A stretch of DNA of 64,000 bases. Source: Mugil cephalus. Taxonomy: Eukaryota > Chordata > Actinopteri > Mugiliformes > Mugilidae. The position numbers and the translations under genes were made by a program. Positions 22,701 to 31,700 of this stretch are shown one piece after another (position 1 is the stretch's first letter; every line of letters begins with the position of its first letter). Location: the NCBI RefSeq assembly GCF_022458985.1, contig NC_061786.1:24194474-24258473 (forward strand). Reading direction: 5' to 3'. Under the pieces are notes generated by a model. That model was given only the letters and a program-made list of their open reading frames with translations. It ran no database searches and was not told where the DNA came from.

Positions 22701-24811
22701 TCTGGACCTGGTCTCTGCAGACCCCCCTGCTGCAGACCCCCCCAGTGACGGTCTGGACCTGGTCTGTGCAGACCCCCCCAGTGACGGTCTGGACCTGGTC
22801 TCTGCAGACCCTCCTGCTGCAGACCCCCCTGCTGCAGACCCCCCCAGTGACGGTCTGGACCTGGTCTCTGACCCGCTGGACCTGGATGTCATTTGTCTGG
22901 TGGACGATCCAGTTGAAAACGTGGTGGAGCTGACGTCCAGCAGTGAGACAGAAAACTCATCAGACACTGAGACGGACGAGGACCAGCCGGTCCACAGGAA
23001 CCTGGTGAGACACAGAGGGACACGGGGACAGAGGGACATGATGATGATGATGGAGTTAAAAGATTTAATTATTATTATAGAAGATAATTAAGCGAGTTAA
23101 TGTATAGAATGTAGAAAATAGAAGATATGATTAACAATGAATTATACATATATATATATATATATATATATAAGTGTGTGTGTATAGTCCCTGATGTCCC
23201 TCATGTCCCTGATGTCTCTCATGTCCCTGATGTCCCTGTCCAGCGTCACATGTTGCAGGAGAGGAGACGTCGGGGGGAGATGCAGCATCGGTTCAAAGCT
23301 CTAAGGAGACAACTGGACCTGAGCGGAGAGTCTAAGCTCAGCACGTTGGACACGGTCAGAGACGCCATCTACAGACGTGTCTCCGTCTCCAGGACGACAG
23401 AGGACAGGTTCTAACCCAGCTGTTTGGTTTCAGGCCGTGAATGTGATCTCCAGGCTGAAGAAGACAGAGACAGAGCTGAGGATGACGAAGACAGAGCTGA
23501 GGAAGAGGAGGGACCAGTACCTGGAGACCATTCTTTCATCAGCAGGTCAGCCCCCCCCCCCCCCCCCCCAAAAAAAAACACCCGGTGGACCTGGTCCTGT
23601 GCTCGTCCCTGATTGGACGCTGTTTGTCTCTGACAGCTGGTTGGACCATGAATGACTCATCGACGTCTTTTTGTCGTCGCCGTGACGACACCATCGAGAT
23701 CTCATCTGATGAAGACACAATCACAGAGGTAACGTTGAACCTGAACCAGAACCAGAACCAGAACCAGAATCACTTAAGATTCTTCTGTCTCCAGGAACCT
23801 CCACCTGTAGTGGGCGGGGCCTCACATCCTCCTCCTTCTGTCCAGCTTCAGAAGGCCACGCCCACTCATCCAGCAGTTTCCCACAATGCACCTGTGTCCA
23901 GGGAGCGGCCCAGGACGGTTCCCAACATCCTGTCACGCAGCAGGAAGCGTCCTGAGACCAGCACCAGGACCCCAGAGGGTGAGACCAGGACCATGTCCAG
24001 CACCAGGACCCCAGAGGGTGAGACCAGGACCAGGACCCCAGAGGGTGAGACCAGGACCATGTCCAGGACCAGGACCCCAGAGGGTGAGACCAGCTGACTG
24101 ATCTAGTAACTGTCCCCGTCCTGTCTTCCAGCTGAGTCTCCGTCCTTTCAGGCTCTGGTTCCGGCCGAGGTTCTGTCTCTGGTTGGGACGCCGTTACCAA
24201 GGCAACCATACCTGTCCCTGACCCCGCCCCCAGGTACCAACCCCCGCCTGGCTATGGGCGTGGCCTCAGTGACCCTGAACCTCCCGACTCTGACCAATCA
24301 GCAGCGCTGTCGCACCTCACCACCCCCTCCCAAAACAGGTAACCCCCCCAAACGGGTGGTTGGTTTATTTGTCTGCTTGTTACTAACAGTGTCCCCCCCC
24401 CTTTCAGACCAAGCGAGGGATCAGAACCAGGACCAGCCTCTGTCCCAGCTGGGTTCAGGTCAATCAGAAGACCGAGCCAGGATGGAGAACCAGAACCTGA
24501 CTTCCCTCCTCAACGAGATCGTCTTCCTCAATCAGCAGACGGTTACCATGGCAACAGAGGCAGGACTCCCATCATCTTCTGAGGGGGCGGGGCTTAGCGG
24601 TCACATGGGCACTGACGTACCACCGGGATCAGCCAATGGGAACGCTAAAGGAGGGGGATTGGCTCCGCCCCCTCTGCTGCAGATGAAGGTGGGTGGGGCC
24701 AAAGTATGGGACCCCCCCACCAGTGAGGAGATTGTGGGAGAGACGGGGGGGTCCTGGAGACCAATGCCCAGGCTGGTTCCTCTGGGGCTCAAAGGAACTC
24801 CCCCCAGCTGA
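10528..24811 (+). CDS. mga: MAX gene-associated protein MGA, complete
   Basis: MGA is a nuclear DNA-binding protein with a T-box and a bHLHZip domain. It pairs with MAX and is known as a subunit of the PRC1.6 repressor. Exons: 10528-11597 (leader from 10471), 12747-14451, 14949-15045, 15315-15416, 15504-15632, 15940-16068, 17607-18277, 18426-18702, 18780-19027, 19105-19207, 19285-19595, 20530-20724, 21184-21391, 21461-21685, 22448-23004, 23244-23354, 23434-23545, 23637-23728, 23795-23978, 24132-24338, 24408-24811. All phases agree and the sum is 7137 nt, 2378 residues plus stop, shorter than the roughly 3000-residue mammalian protein. Conserved blocks recognised are the T-box, VGLKMTLLDPSLSIDLKYLG, SAFCSDMLDQYLENEGKL, the Cys-rich block, the DUF4801-like block, SLLNEIVFLNQQ and WRPMPRLVPLGLK at the C-terminus. 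The ATG at 10528 is chosen because TGA precedes it in frame at 10480. The intron after 21685 has a GC donor. The end of exon 19 (23978) is followed by repeated copies of its donor. Confidence 0.96.
10798..11355 (+). other. mga: T-box DNA-binding domain of MGA
   Basis: Residues about 90-275, in a single exon. They start at GIKVTLDNNSMWNEFY, with the T-box hallmarks EMILTNQGCRMFPYCRF, HPESPATGQHWM, FPQTEFIAVTAYHN and a closing VDYNPFSKGL. The whole fold appears intact. Placement in one exon differs from typical T-box genes but suits MGA. Confidence 0.95.
11598..12746 (+). other. mga: mga intron with retroelement 3' end
   Basis: Between the T-box exon and the next exon. About 11690-12120 looks like a reversed retroelement tail: GGATGGATGGATACTTTATT is a familiar teleost repeat end, and a G-homopolymer lies near 11915-11926. 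The rest holds no recognisable feature. The intron ends in CAGCAG, a NAGNAG acceptor. Confidence 0.5.
16570..17190. repeat. Minisatellite CTCTCTATCCTCCTGGTCT in mga intron
   Basis: About 25 copies of a 25-26 bp unit read roughly CCTCTCTATCCTCCTGGTCT followed by CTGGA or CTAGA. The unit is pyrimidine-rich. It lies in the intron between exons 15940-16068 and 17607-18277. Confidence 0.9.
17195..17460. mobile_element. Retroelement fragment, possibly Penelope-like
   Basis: Text such as TGTGTTGGGCCATGCGTTTA, TTTGGTTTCCCCAATGTACA and GAACTGAAGAAGCTACAGGG recalls the end region of fish Penelope/Neptune elements. There is no intact ORF. The assignment rests on memory of such repeats and is tentative. 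Confidence 0.35.
18486..18613 (+). other. mga: Cys-rich block of MGA
   Basis: Residues about 1321-1365 hold a dense cysteine set (CLNQFCRLGCVC, HCGRLGCMFGCSC) closely matching the equivalent segment of mammalian MGA. The spacing looks metal-binding (CXC-like), but its biochemical role is not established from the sequence. A basic run of arginines follows. Confidence 0.7.
19325..19550 (+). other. mga: DUF4801-like block of MGA
   Basis: The exon 19285-19595 contains RLFILAECKWASDGDRN and a downstream YKVHISRP. It corresponds to the conserved mid-protein region of MGA annotated as DUF4801. The next exon has ALPFLMGISPAGFLSA, which aligns with the mammalian GLSPAGKL segment. Confidence 0.65.
19596..20529 (+). 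other. mga: mga intron
   Basis: It contains a poly-C run followed by (CA)n at 19686-19745. The rest is unremarkable; no second gene was found on either strand. Confidence 0.6.
20855..20980. repeat. 33 bp tandem repeat, four copies
   Basis: GCACGTACTGCTA, CCAGCCATGATG and CTCCGTTA are repeated in order about four times with almost no divergence, in the mga intron between 20724 and 21184. The low divergence suggests recent expansion. Confidence 0.85.
21686..22447 (+). other. mga: mga GC-AG intron with simple repeats
   Basis: The donor is CAG followed by GCGAGT at 21686. The acceptor is the AG at 22446-22447. The intron holds a retroelement-like tail (about 21695-21770), ATC/AAT microsatellites, a G-homopolymer (21851-21865) and an AT-rich (AAT)n region at 22138-22220. 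Confidence 0.65.
22690..22880 (+). repeat. mga: Coding minisatellite in mga exon
   Basis: The exon 22448-23004 contains repeated units translating to variations of SDGLDLVSADPPAAD. It remains in frame. The next residues include VVELTSSSETENSSD, a SIM-like hydrophobic-acidic segment comparable to the acidic region upstream of the mammalian bHLH. Confidence 0.8.
23130..23240. repeat. (TA)n/(TG)n microsatellite and ATGTCCCTG repeats
   Basis: A TA run is followed by TG and then by several copies of CCCTGATGTCCCTCATGT directly upstream of the bHLH exon acceptor at 23243. Confidence 0.8.
23244..23545 (+). other. mga: bHLHZip domain of MGA (two exons)
   Basis: Exons 23244-23354 and 23434-23545 join to give the basic region QERRRRGEMQHRF, helix 1 (FKALRRQLDL), a loop, helix 2 (SKLSTLDTAVNVISRLKK) and a leucine-zipper-like tail. 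The splice joins LDT to AVN, which fits the bHLH pattern exactly, so the weak donor ACG followed by GTCAGA at 23355 is likely real. The domain is used to dimerise with MAX and bind E-boxes. Confidence 0.9.
23940..24096 (+). repeat. mga: Tandem repeat containing serial splice donors
   Basis: The exon end reads ACCCCAGAGG followed by GTGAGACC. This junction sequence, with AGGACCATGTCC spacers, recurs four times, so four near-identical donors exist at about 23979, 24020, 24047 and 24086. Translation stays open (repeats of TRTPEGE) until a TGA near 24096. Confidence 0.8.
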
Positions 24812-25140
24812 CTGATGATGTCACACCTCATTGGCTGTTTGCAGGTTCCCTGTGATTGGTTCCTGAGAAAACGTTTGTTTACATTTGAGATTAAAGTGGG
24901 AACTAATCAAACTGAGGCCGTTGTCATGGCAACGATGATAATGATCTGTAATCTATAACTAATGGTGATGATAATGTTTCACAGCTTGACTTTAATTAAA
25001 GTAGGAGAAAATGTGTTTCCTGTCTCTGATGAGTTTTTTTTTTGTTCCATCGTCAGGAAATTAAAAGAAGCCGTGAGATGTTCAAGGAAACGTGTTTTTC
25101 TTAGATTTGTATTTTTGTACATGTGTAAAAGTTCAATAAA
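24812..25140 (+). other. mga: mga 3' UTR
   Basis: Runs from the stop at 24809-24811 to the AATAAA signal at 25135-25140. No other feature is seen in it. Confidence 0.7.
25135..25140 (+). terminator. mga: Poly(A) signal of mga
   Basis: Canonical AATAAA 324 nt after the stop codon. Confidence 0.75.
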
Positions 25141-25439
25141 GTTAAAAAACAACTCTTGGATTCTTTCATGATTTACTGGAGGTGCCTGAATGCACCCCCC
25201 CCCCCCCCACACACACACACACACACACACAAATAAATAAATTTAAAGAAAAGACCTCAACAACATGACATGATTCTGTCCTTGTCTCTCCTCTTGGGCT
25301 GGACAGACCATATAGAGACACACAAAAAGACAAAGTGAATATTTCGCGATAATATTTGAGACTGTAAAATTTTAAAGGTCTCCGAAAACCTTTTCTCCAC
25401 CTTTGTAAAATAAATGAACTGCTTTAATTTGAAAAGCCT

Positions 25440-25738
25440 GGACGGAAATTGGTGGCGTTGCCGCTCGCGGTCTTGACGCTCCTGCCGCTCCGCTCAGTCC
25501 GGTCCTGGATCTGATCGAGTGGAAGTCGCGGCGTCTCCGGTTCTTTGCTGCGGCGGAGAAATAAGATGCGGAGCAGCAGCGACCCGGACCAGCCCAGACC
25601 CAGACCCAGACCCAGACCCTGACTAGCGGACCAGTCCGGCCTGGTTCTAGACAGCATGGCAGCAGCGGCGATGCAGGACCGAGCCTCAGAGAAAAGCTGC
25701 AGCCGCTGAGACGCAGCTAGCCGGCGGCTAACGACGCG
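25440..25738 (+). promoter_or_regulatory. mapkbp1: GC-rich 5' region of mapkbp1
   Basis: The stretch is CpG-rich and lies directly before the initiator ATG at 25739, about 300 bp after the mga poly(A) site. It probably holds the core promoter and 5' UTR. There is no TATA box at a convincing position. Poly-C and (CA)n tracts occur just upstream at 25193-25232. Confidence 0.55.
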
Positions 25739-28700
25739 ATGGCCGCAGACGGAGGCGGAGGCGGAACAATCCGCAGCCGCATCAAGAACCTCCTGCGGTC
25801 CCCGTCCATTAAACTGAGGCGGAGCGGCGCGGCGCGGAGCGGCAGGAGCGGCAAGAGCGGCAAGGTGCGGAAAACACACATAGTTAACGTCTTTATGGGG
25901 ACTCAGGGCCTTCCCCGGTCCCTGGTGGACTGGTCCCTGGTGGACACGTTTCTAGTGGAGTGATTCCTAGTGGACAGATCCCTGGTGGACTGGTCTGTAG
26001 TGGAGTGGTTCGTGGTGGACTGGTCTGTAGTGGAATAGTCTCTGGTGGACTGGTCCCTTGGGGATAGTCCCTGGTGGACAGGTCTGTAGTGGACTGGTCC
26101 CTGGTGGACAGCGCTATCCCTAGCATCTGAAACTGTCTCTGGTGGATCCCGTCTGTCCAGTCCGTCCTAGTGTGTTTGTCCCCTCAGGGCCTCCATCCGA
26201 CCAGACCGGTTTTCCTGTTGATATGGGGACATCCGGGTTGTTTGATGTGGTTTAAGGTTGACTTAGAAGTCAAACCTACAGAGCTTTGTGTCCTTATGAG
26301 GACATTCTGTGGTCAGAGGGGACAGGTGGTGTCCAACATGAGGATCACGTCCCTTCAGAGTCTCGGTAGGACAAAAACACTTGTTCAGTTGTTATTTGTT
26401 AGAAACTTTAAAAAGAAGAAATGATTGAAGTCCTATCTATAAACCCTGTGGTTCCTGGACCATAAGGCAGCTTCAAGGACCTTTGCTTCGTATGGATCCC
26501 CCCCTCCCGATAAGTATTTCTCTAACCATCACAAAACTGCTTTGGACAGAACTTGTGACATGTTTGTCCTCTCAGAGTAGGATGAGTTAAATTCATCATC
26601 GTCACATTTACTGAACTGACATGTCCTTTAATGAATGAATGAAATGATTTATTTCAGTCACATGAACATGAACCGCTTAGTGACTGAAACAGGGCTTAAA
26701 TCATCTAGAATATCAGCAGAAAAATAATAAAAGAATCACTGCTGTAATTTATAATTATTCATTATTTCAAGTTTTCTTAAAACTCAACACATTCAACTTC
26801 AATGAGCTTCTTCCATATTTTTACCCACAAAATTGAAATGGCCAAAACTCTGATGAAAACAAAAGGCAATGAGCCAGTGAAGAGAGAGACTTTCATGCTC
26901 TAAATTCTTTATTTTTGTCTTGGTCATTTTCTTTGTTGGATACAGTGGTGGAAAAAGGTTTTGGACACCTCCTGCATTTGTTCATTTAAACGTTGGACCC
27001 ACAGAGCTTTGTGTCCTTATGAGGACATTCTGTGGTCAGAGGGGACAGGTGATGTCCAACACGAGGGTCACACCCCTCCAAAGTCTCAGCACGAAGAAGA
27101 CAAAATATTTATTCAGATTGTATGTCTTAGAAACTTTAAAAAGACAAAATGATTAAATAATAAAATTGATCAGCCTCATATTTTGTAGCCGGGGTTGAAC
27201 CACGAATGCACTGGTTCCTGGATGTGACACAAACACAGACGTTTAGCATTAGCACTTAGCATTTACACGGCTTGTCGTTGTTTTTGACGATAACAGCTGA
27301 CAAGCTCAGACGCTAAAGGAAGAAAAACGACTCAAACATGAATAGAGATTTGTTGGTGAGACAAGTACGGGGACAAGTACGGTGGGGGGGGGGTGATCAT
27401 GTGAGACACTTAGTTTAGAGCTACAGCTTAGAGATGAGTTTAGAGATGTATCTTAGCTTAGAGATGTATCTTAGCTTAGAGCTGTAGCTTAGCTTAGAGC
27501 TGTAACTTAGATCTGTAGTTTAGAGCTGTAGCTTTGAGCTGTAGCTTTGAGCTGTAGCTTAGCATTGAGTTGAAGGTTCGAACCGTAACTTAGAGCTGTA
27601 GTTTAGAGCTTAGCTTAATTTAGAGCTATGCTTAGCTTTGAGCTGGAGCTTAGAGCTGTAGCTTAGTTTTGAACTGTAGAGCTGTAGTTTAGCTTAAAAC
27701 TGTACCTACAGCTAGAGCTTATAGCTGTAGTTTAGAGCTATAGCTTAGCATATAAATGTAGCCTAGTTAGTGGTGTGTTCACTGACATCATGTACATATA
27801 AACGTTTACTCTGACCTCTGACCTCCAGGTGACACTGGAGAAGGTTCTGGGCATCACGGCTCCAGGAAACAGAGCGTTGGCCTCGGACCCCCGGACCGGA
27901 CAACTGGCTTATCCTGCAGGGTGAGGACACTCTGGGACACAGTGAGACAAGGCACAATGAGACACTCTGGGACAGCCTGGGACACAGTGAGATGAGACAC
28001 TCTGGGACACATTGAGACCCTCTGGTTATTATTAAACGTAGTGATGTGATTATATTAAATATTAAATCTAAATAAGGAGTTCAGATCAAACTAAAGAAGA
28101 CATGTCCACGTCTACTTCAGCTGTGTCCTCAGTGAAGGACACAGTCGGACGGTGGCGTCTCTGCATTAGTTAATCAGATTATCAGATTAGACGCATCATG
28201 GGACTGAAGAGGAGGTGGAGCCCAGACACTGGGAGCTGGTCTACGAAAGAACCGGGTCAGAAGTGAATGGCTGTGGGGCCATGACGTCGCTGGTTCGAGT
28301 CCCTCTGACCCTAACCCTGAAGTGTGAAGTCCAGGGGAAGAGTTAAAGGGTTCTGGTTCAGTTTTTATTCAGACCCTCTGAAAGTCCAACAGGCAGCAAA
28401 TGATTCAGGTTCCGGTTCTGGTAAAGCTCTGAATCAATCCTAATCTTTAAAGGAGTCATGTGACTGAACCTGAAAGACCGGATTCCTGGACGGGCTTATC
28501 TTAGCCTAGCCTAGCTTAGCTTATCTTAGCTTAAATATTCTGATTACACTCTGTTTAGAAACACAAATAAAAATGCTCCATATAAAAACCTGGATGGGAA
28601 TAAACCAGAGAATCTGAATGAACTCGGACTCTGTTCTATCTGAGCATGCTCAGTCTGAACGTAAATGGTCAGAGAGCTGGTTTTTAATAACTCTGAAAGG

Positions 28701-31700
28701 ACATTATGGCTTAGACGGCACAAAAATAGTGTTTAAAAATGTTCATCAAACACACACTGGAGCCAGAGTAGACCGAAGCTGGAAAGCCTTGAAGACCCTA
28801 ACCCCTAACCCCTTAACCCCTAACCCCTAACCCCCTAACCCCTTAACCCCTAACCCCCTAACCCCCTAACCCCTTAATCCCCTAACCCCCTAACCCCTTA
28901 ATCCCCTAACCCCCTAACCCCTAACCCCTAACCCCTAACCCCCTAACCCCTAACCCCTAACCCCCTAACCCCCTAACCCCTTAACCCCCTAACCCCTAAC
29001 CCCTTAACCCCTTAACCCCTTAACCCCTAACCCCCTAACCCCTTAACCCCTAACCCCTTAACCCCTAACCCCTAACCCCTTAACCCCCTAACCCCTAACC
29101 CCTAACCCCTAACCCCCCTAACCCCTAACCCCTTAACCCCCTAACCCCTAACCCCTAACCCCCTAACCCCTTAACCCCTAACCCCTAACCCCCTAACCCC
29201 TAACCCCTTAACCCCCTAACCCCCTAACCCCTAACCCCTAACCCCTTAACCCCCTAACCCCCTAACCCCTAACCCCTACCCCCCTAACCCCTTAACCCCC
29301 TAACCCCCTTAACCCCCTAACCCTAACCCCTAACCTAACCCTTAACCCTTAACCCCTTAACCCCCTAACCCCTTAACCCCTAACCCCTTAACCCCCTAAC
29401 CCTTAACCCCTTAACCCCCTAACCTTACCCCCTAACCCCTAACCCCCTAACTCCCTAATCCCCTAACCTTAACCCCTTAACCCCTAACCCCTTAACCCCT
29501 TAACCCTTAACCCCTAACCCCTAACCCCTTAACCCCTAACCCCTAACCCCCTTACCCCTTAACCCCTTAACCTTAACCCCTAACCCCCTAACCCCTTAAC
29601 CCCTAACCCCTTAACCCCTTAACCCCTAACCCCCTTAACCCTTAACCCCTAACCCCCTAACCCCTTAACCCTTAACCCCTAACCCCTTAACCCCTAACCC
29701 CTAACCCTAACCCTTAACCCCTAACCCCTAACCCCTTAACCCCTAACCCTTAACCCTAACCCCTAACCCCTTAACACTTAACCATTAACCCTTAACCCTT
29801 AACCCTAACCCCTAACCCCTTAACCTTAACCCTTTAACCCCTACAACCCCCTAACCCTAACCCTAACCCTTAACCCCTTAACCCTAACCCTTAACCTACC
29901 CTAACCCCCTAACCCTTAACCTACCCTTAACCCTTAACCCCCTTAACCCCTTAACCCCTAACCCCTTAACCCTTCTTAACCCTTAACCTTAACCCTTAAC
30001 CCCTAACCCCCTTAACCTTACCCTAACCCTAACCCTTAACCCTTAACCCCTTAACCCCTAACCCCCTTAACCCTTAACCCTTAACCCCTTACCCCCTAAC
30101 CCCTAACCCCCTGACCTCTTCAATAATAAAAGTGTAAAAACTAAAATGCAACTGCTGCCGGTTAGACAAGAGATCAGTCACGTGATATTTTCATTGACCT
30201 GTCACACGTCTGTAAAACAATCGTTCAGATTAAAAGCAGTGGTTCATGTAAACACCAGATCTCCTCACATGACCTGAAACCATCAATCAGAATGAGTCTC
30301 CATGGAAACCCAGCTAGTGGCACGTTATTGATGAGATAAAATAATCCTTTAATTTAATCAGAGTCTGAACTGGGCAGAGGTCAGAGGTCACAGCAGGTCG
30401 TCTCCATGGTAACGACCAGGTGATGATGGACTGTTGTTGTGTGTTTGTTTTGTTCTCAGATGTGTTGTGGTCCTGCTCAACCCTCGGAAGAACAAACAGC
30501 ATCACATCTTCAACAGCTGCAGGTAAACTGTCCCAGCCAATCACATCGCTCCTTTAACTTCTAGCCCTAACTCCCCCGGCCAATCGCTTTCTTTAACCTT
30601 GGACCGTGTTTCCAGGAAGGCCATCACGACGCTGGCGTTCTCTCCAGACGGGAGGTTCATGGTGACCGGAGAGGTGAGTACAACATCTGGACTTGATAAG
30701 TCGTCCTGACTCTCAGCTGATCCCAGGTCGTCCGTTGGTCCACAGAGCGGCCACATGCCGGCGGTTCGAGTCTGGGACACGTCCGACCGCCTCCAGGTGT
30801 CTGAGCTGCAGGAACATAAATATGGCGTTGCCTGCGTGGCGTTCTCGCCCAACGGGAAGTTCATCGTGAGCGTCGGTTACCAGCACGACATGATGGTCAA
30901 CGTGTGGAACTGGAAGGTAACGCAGACACGGGAACTAGCAGTAGGGTATGCTGGGCAGGTGGGACGGTTCGTATGGTAGTGGTATGGTGAGGGGGGGTTG
31001 TAGTGTGGTAGTGGTAGTGGGGGGGGTTATTTGGTAGTGGTATGGTAGTGTGGGGGGGGTCATGTTAGTTGTGGTAGTGGTATGAGTGGGGGGGTTATGT
31101 TGGTTGGGTATGGTAGGTGGGGGGGGTTGTTATGTGGTAGTGTGGTATGTGTAGTGGTAGTGGGGGGGGTCATGTTAGTTGTGGTAGTGGTAGTGGGGGG
31201 GTTATGTTGGTGTGGTAGTGGGGGTATGGGGTATGGTATAGTGGTAGTGGGGGGGGTTATGTTGGTTGTGGTAGTGGTGTGGGGGGGGGTCATGTTAGTT
31301 GTGGTAATGGTAGTGGGGGGGGGTTTGTGGTAGTGGTAGTGGTAGTGGGGGGGGGTCATGTTAGTTGTGGTAATGGTAGTGGGGGGGGTTATGTTGGTTA
31401 GTGGTGTGGGGGGTTATTGGTAGTGGTAGTGGTAGTGTGGGGGGGGTCATGTTAGTTGTGGTAGTGGTAGTGGGGGGGTTATGTTGGTTGTGGTAATGGT
31501 AGTGTGGGGGGGGTCATGTTAGTTGTGGTAATGGTAGTGGGGGGGTTATGTTGGTAGTGGTAGTGGGGGGGTTATGTTGGTAGTGGTAGTGGTAGTGTGG
31601 GGGGGGTCATGTTAGTTGTGGTAGTGGTAGTGGGGGGGTTATGTTGGTAGTGGTAGTGGGAGGGTTATGTTGGTAGTGGTAGTGGTAGTGGGGGGGTTAT

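Larger units (their letters stand above)
25865..27828 (+). other. mapkbp1: mapkbp1 intron 1
   Basis: Contains a CTGGTGGACTGGTC minisatellite (about 25905-26115), a duplicated block of about 150 bp (26262-26415 and 26987-27152), a Tc1-like terminal repeat at 26941 and a TTAGAGCTGTAGC array (27410-27770). No coding exon is seen. Confidence 0.7.

Noticed and set aside
28797-30115. True chromosome end.
   Set aside because: Coding exons of mapkbp1 continue on both sides in the same orientation and phase, so the array is interstitial.
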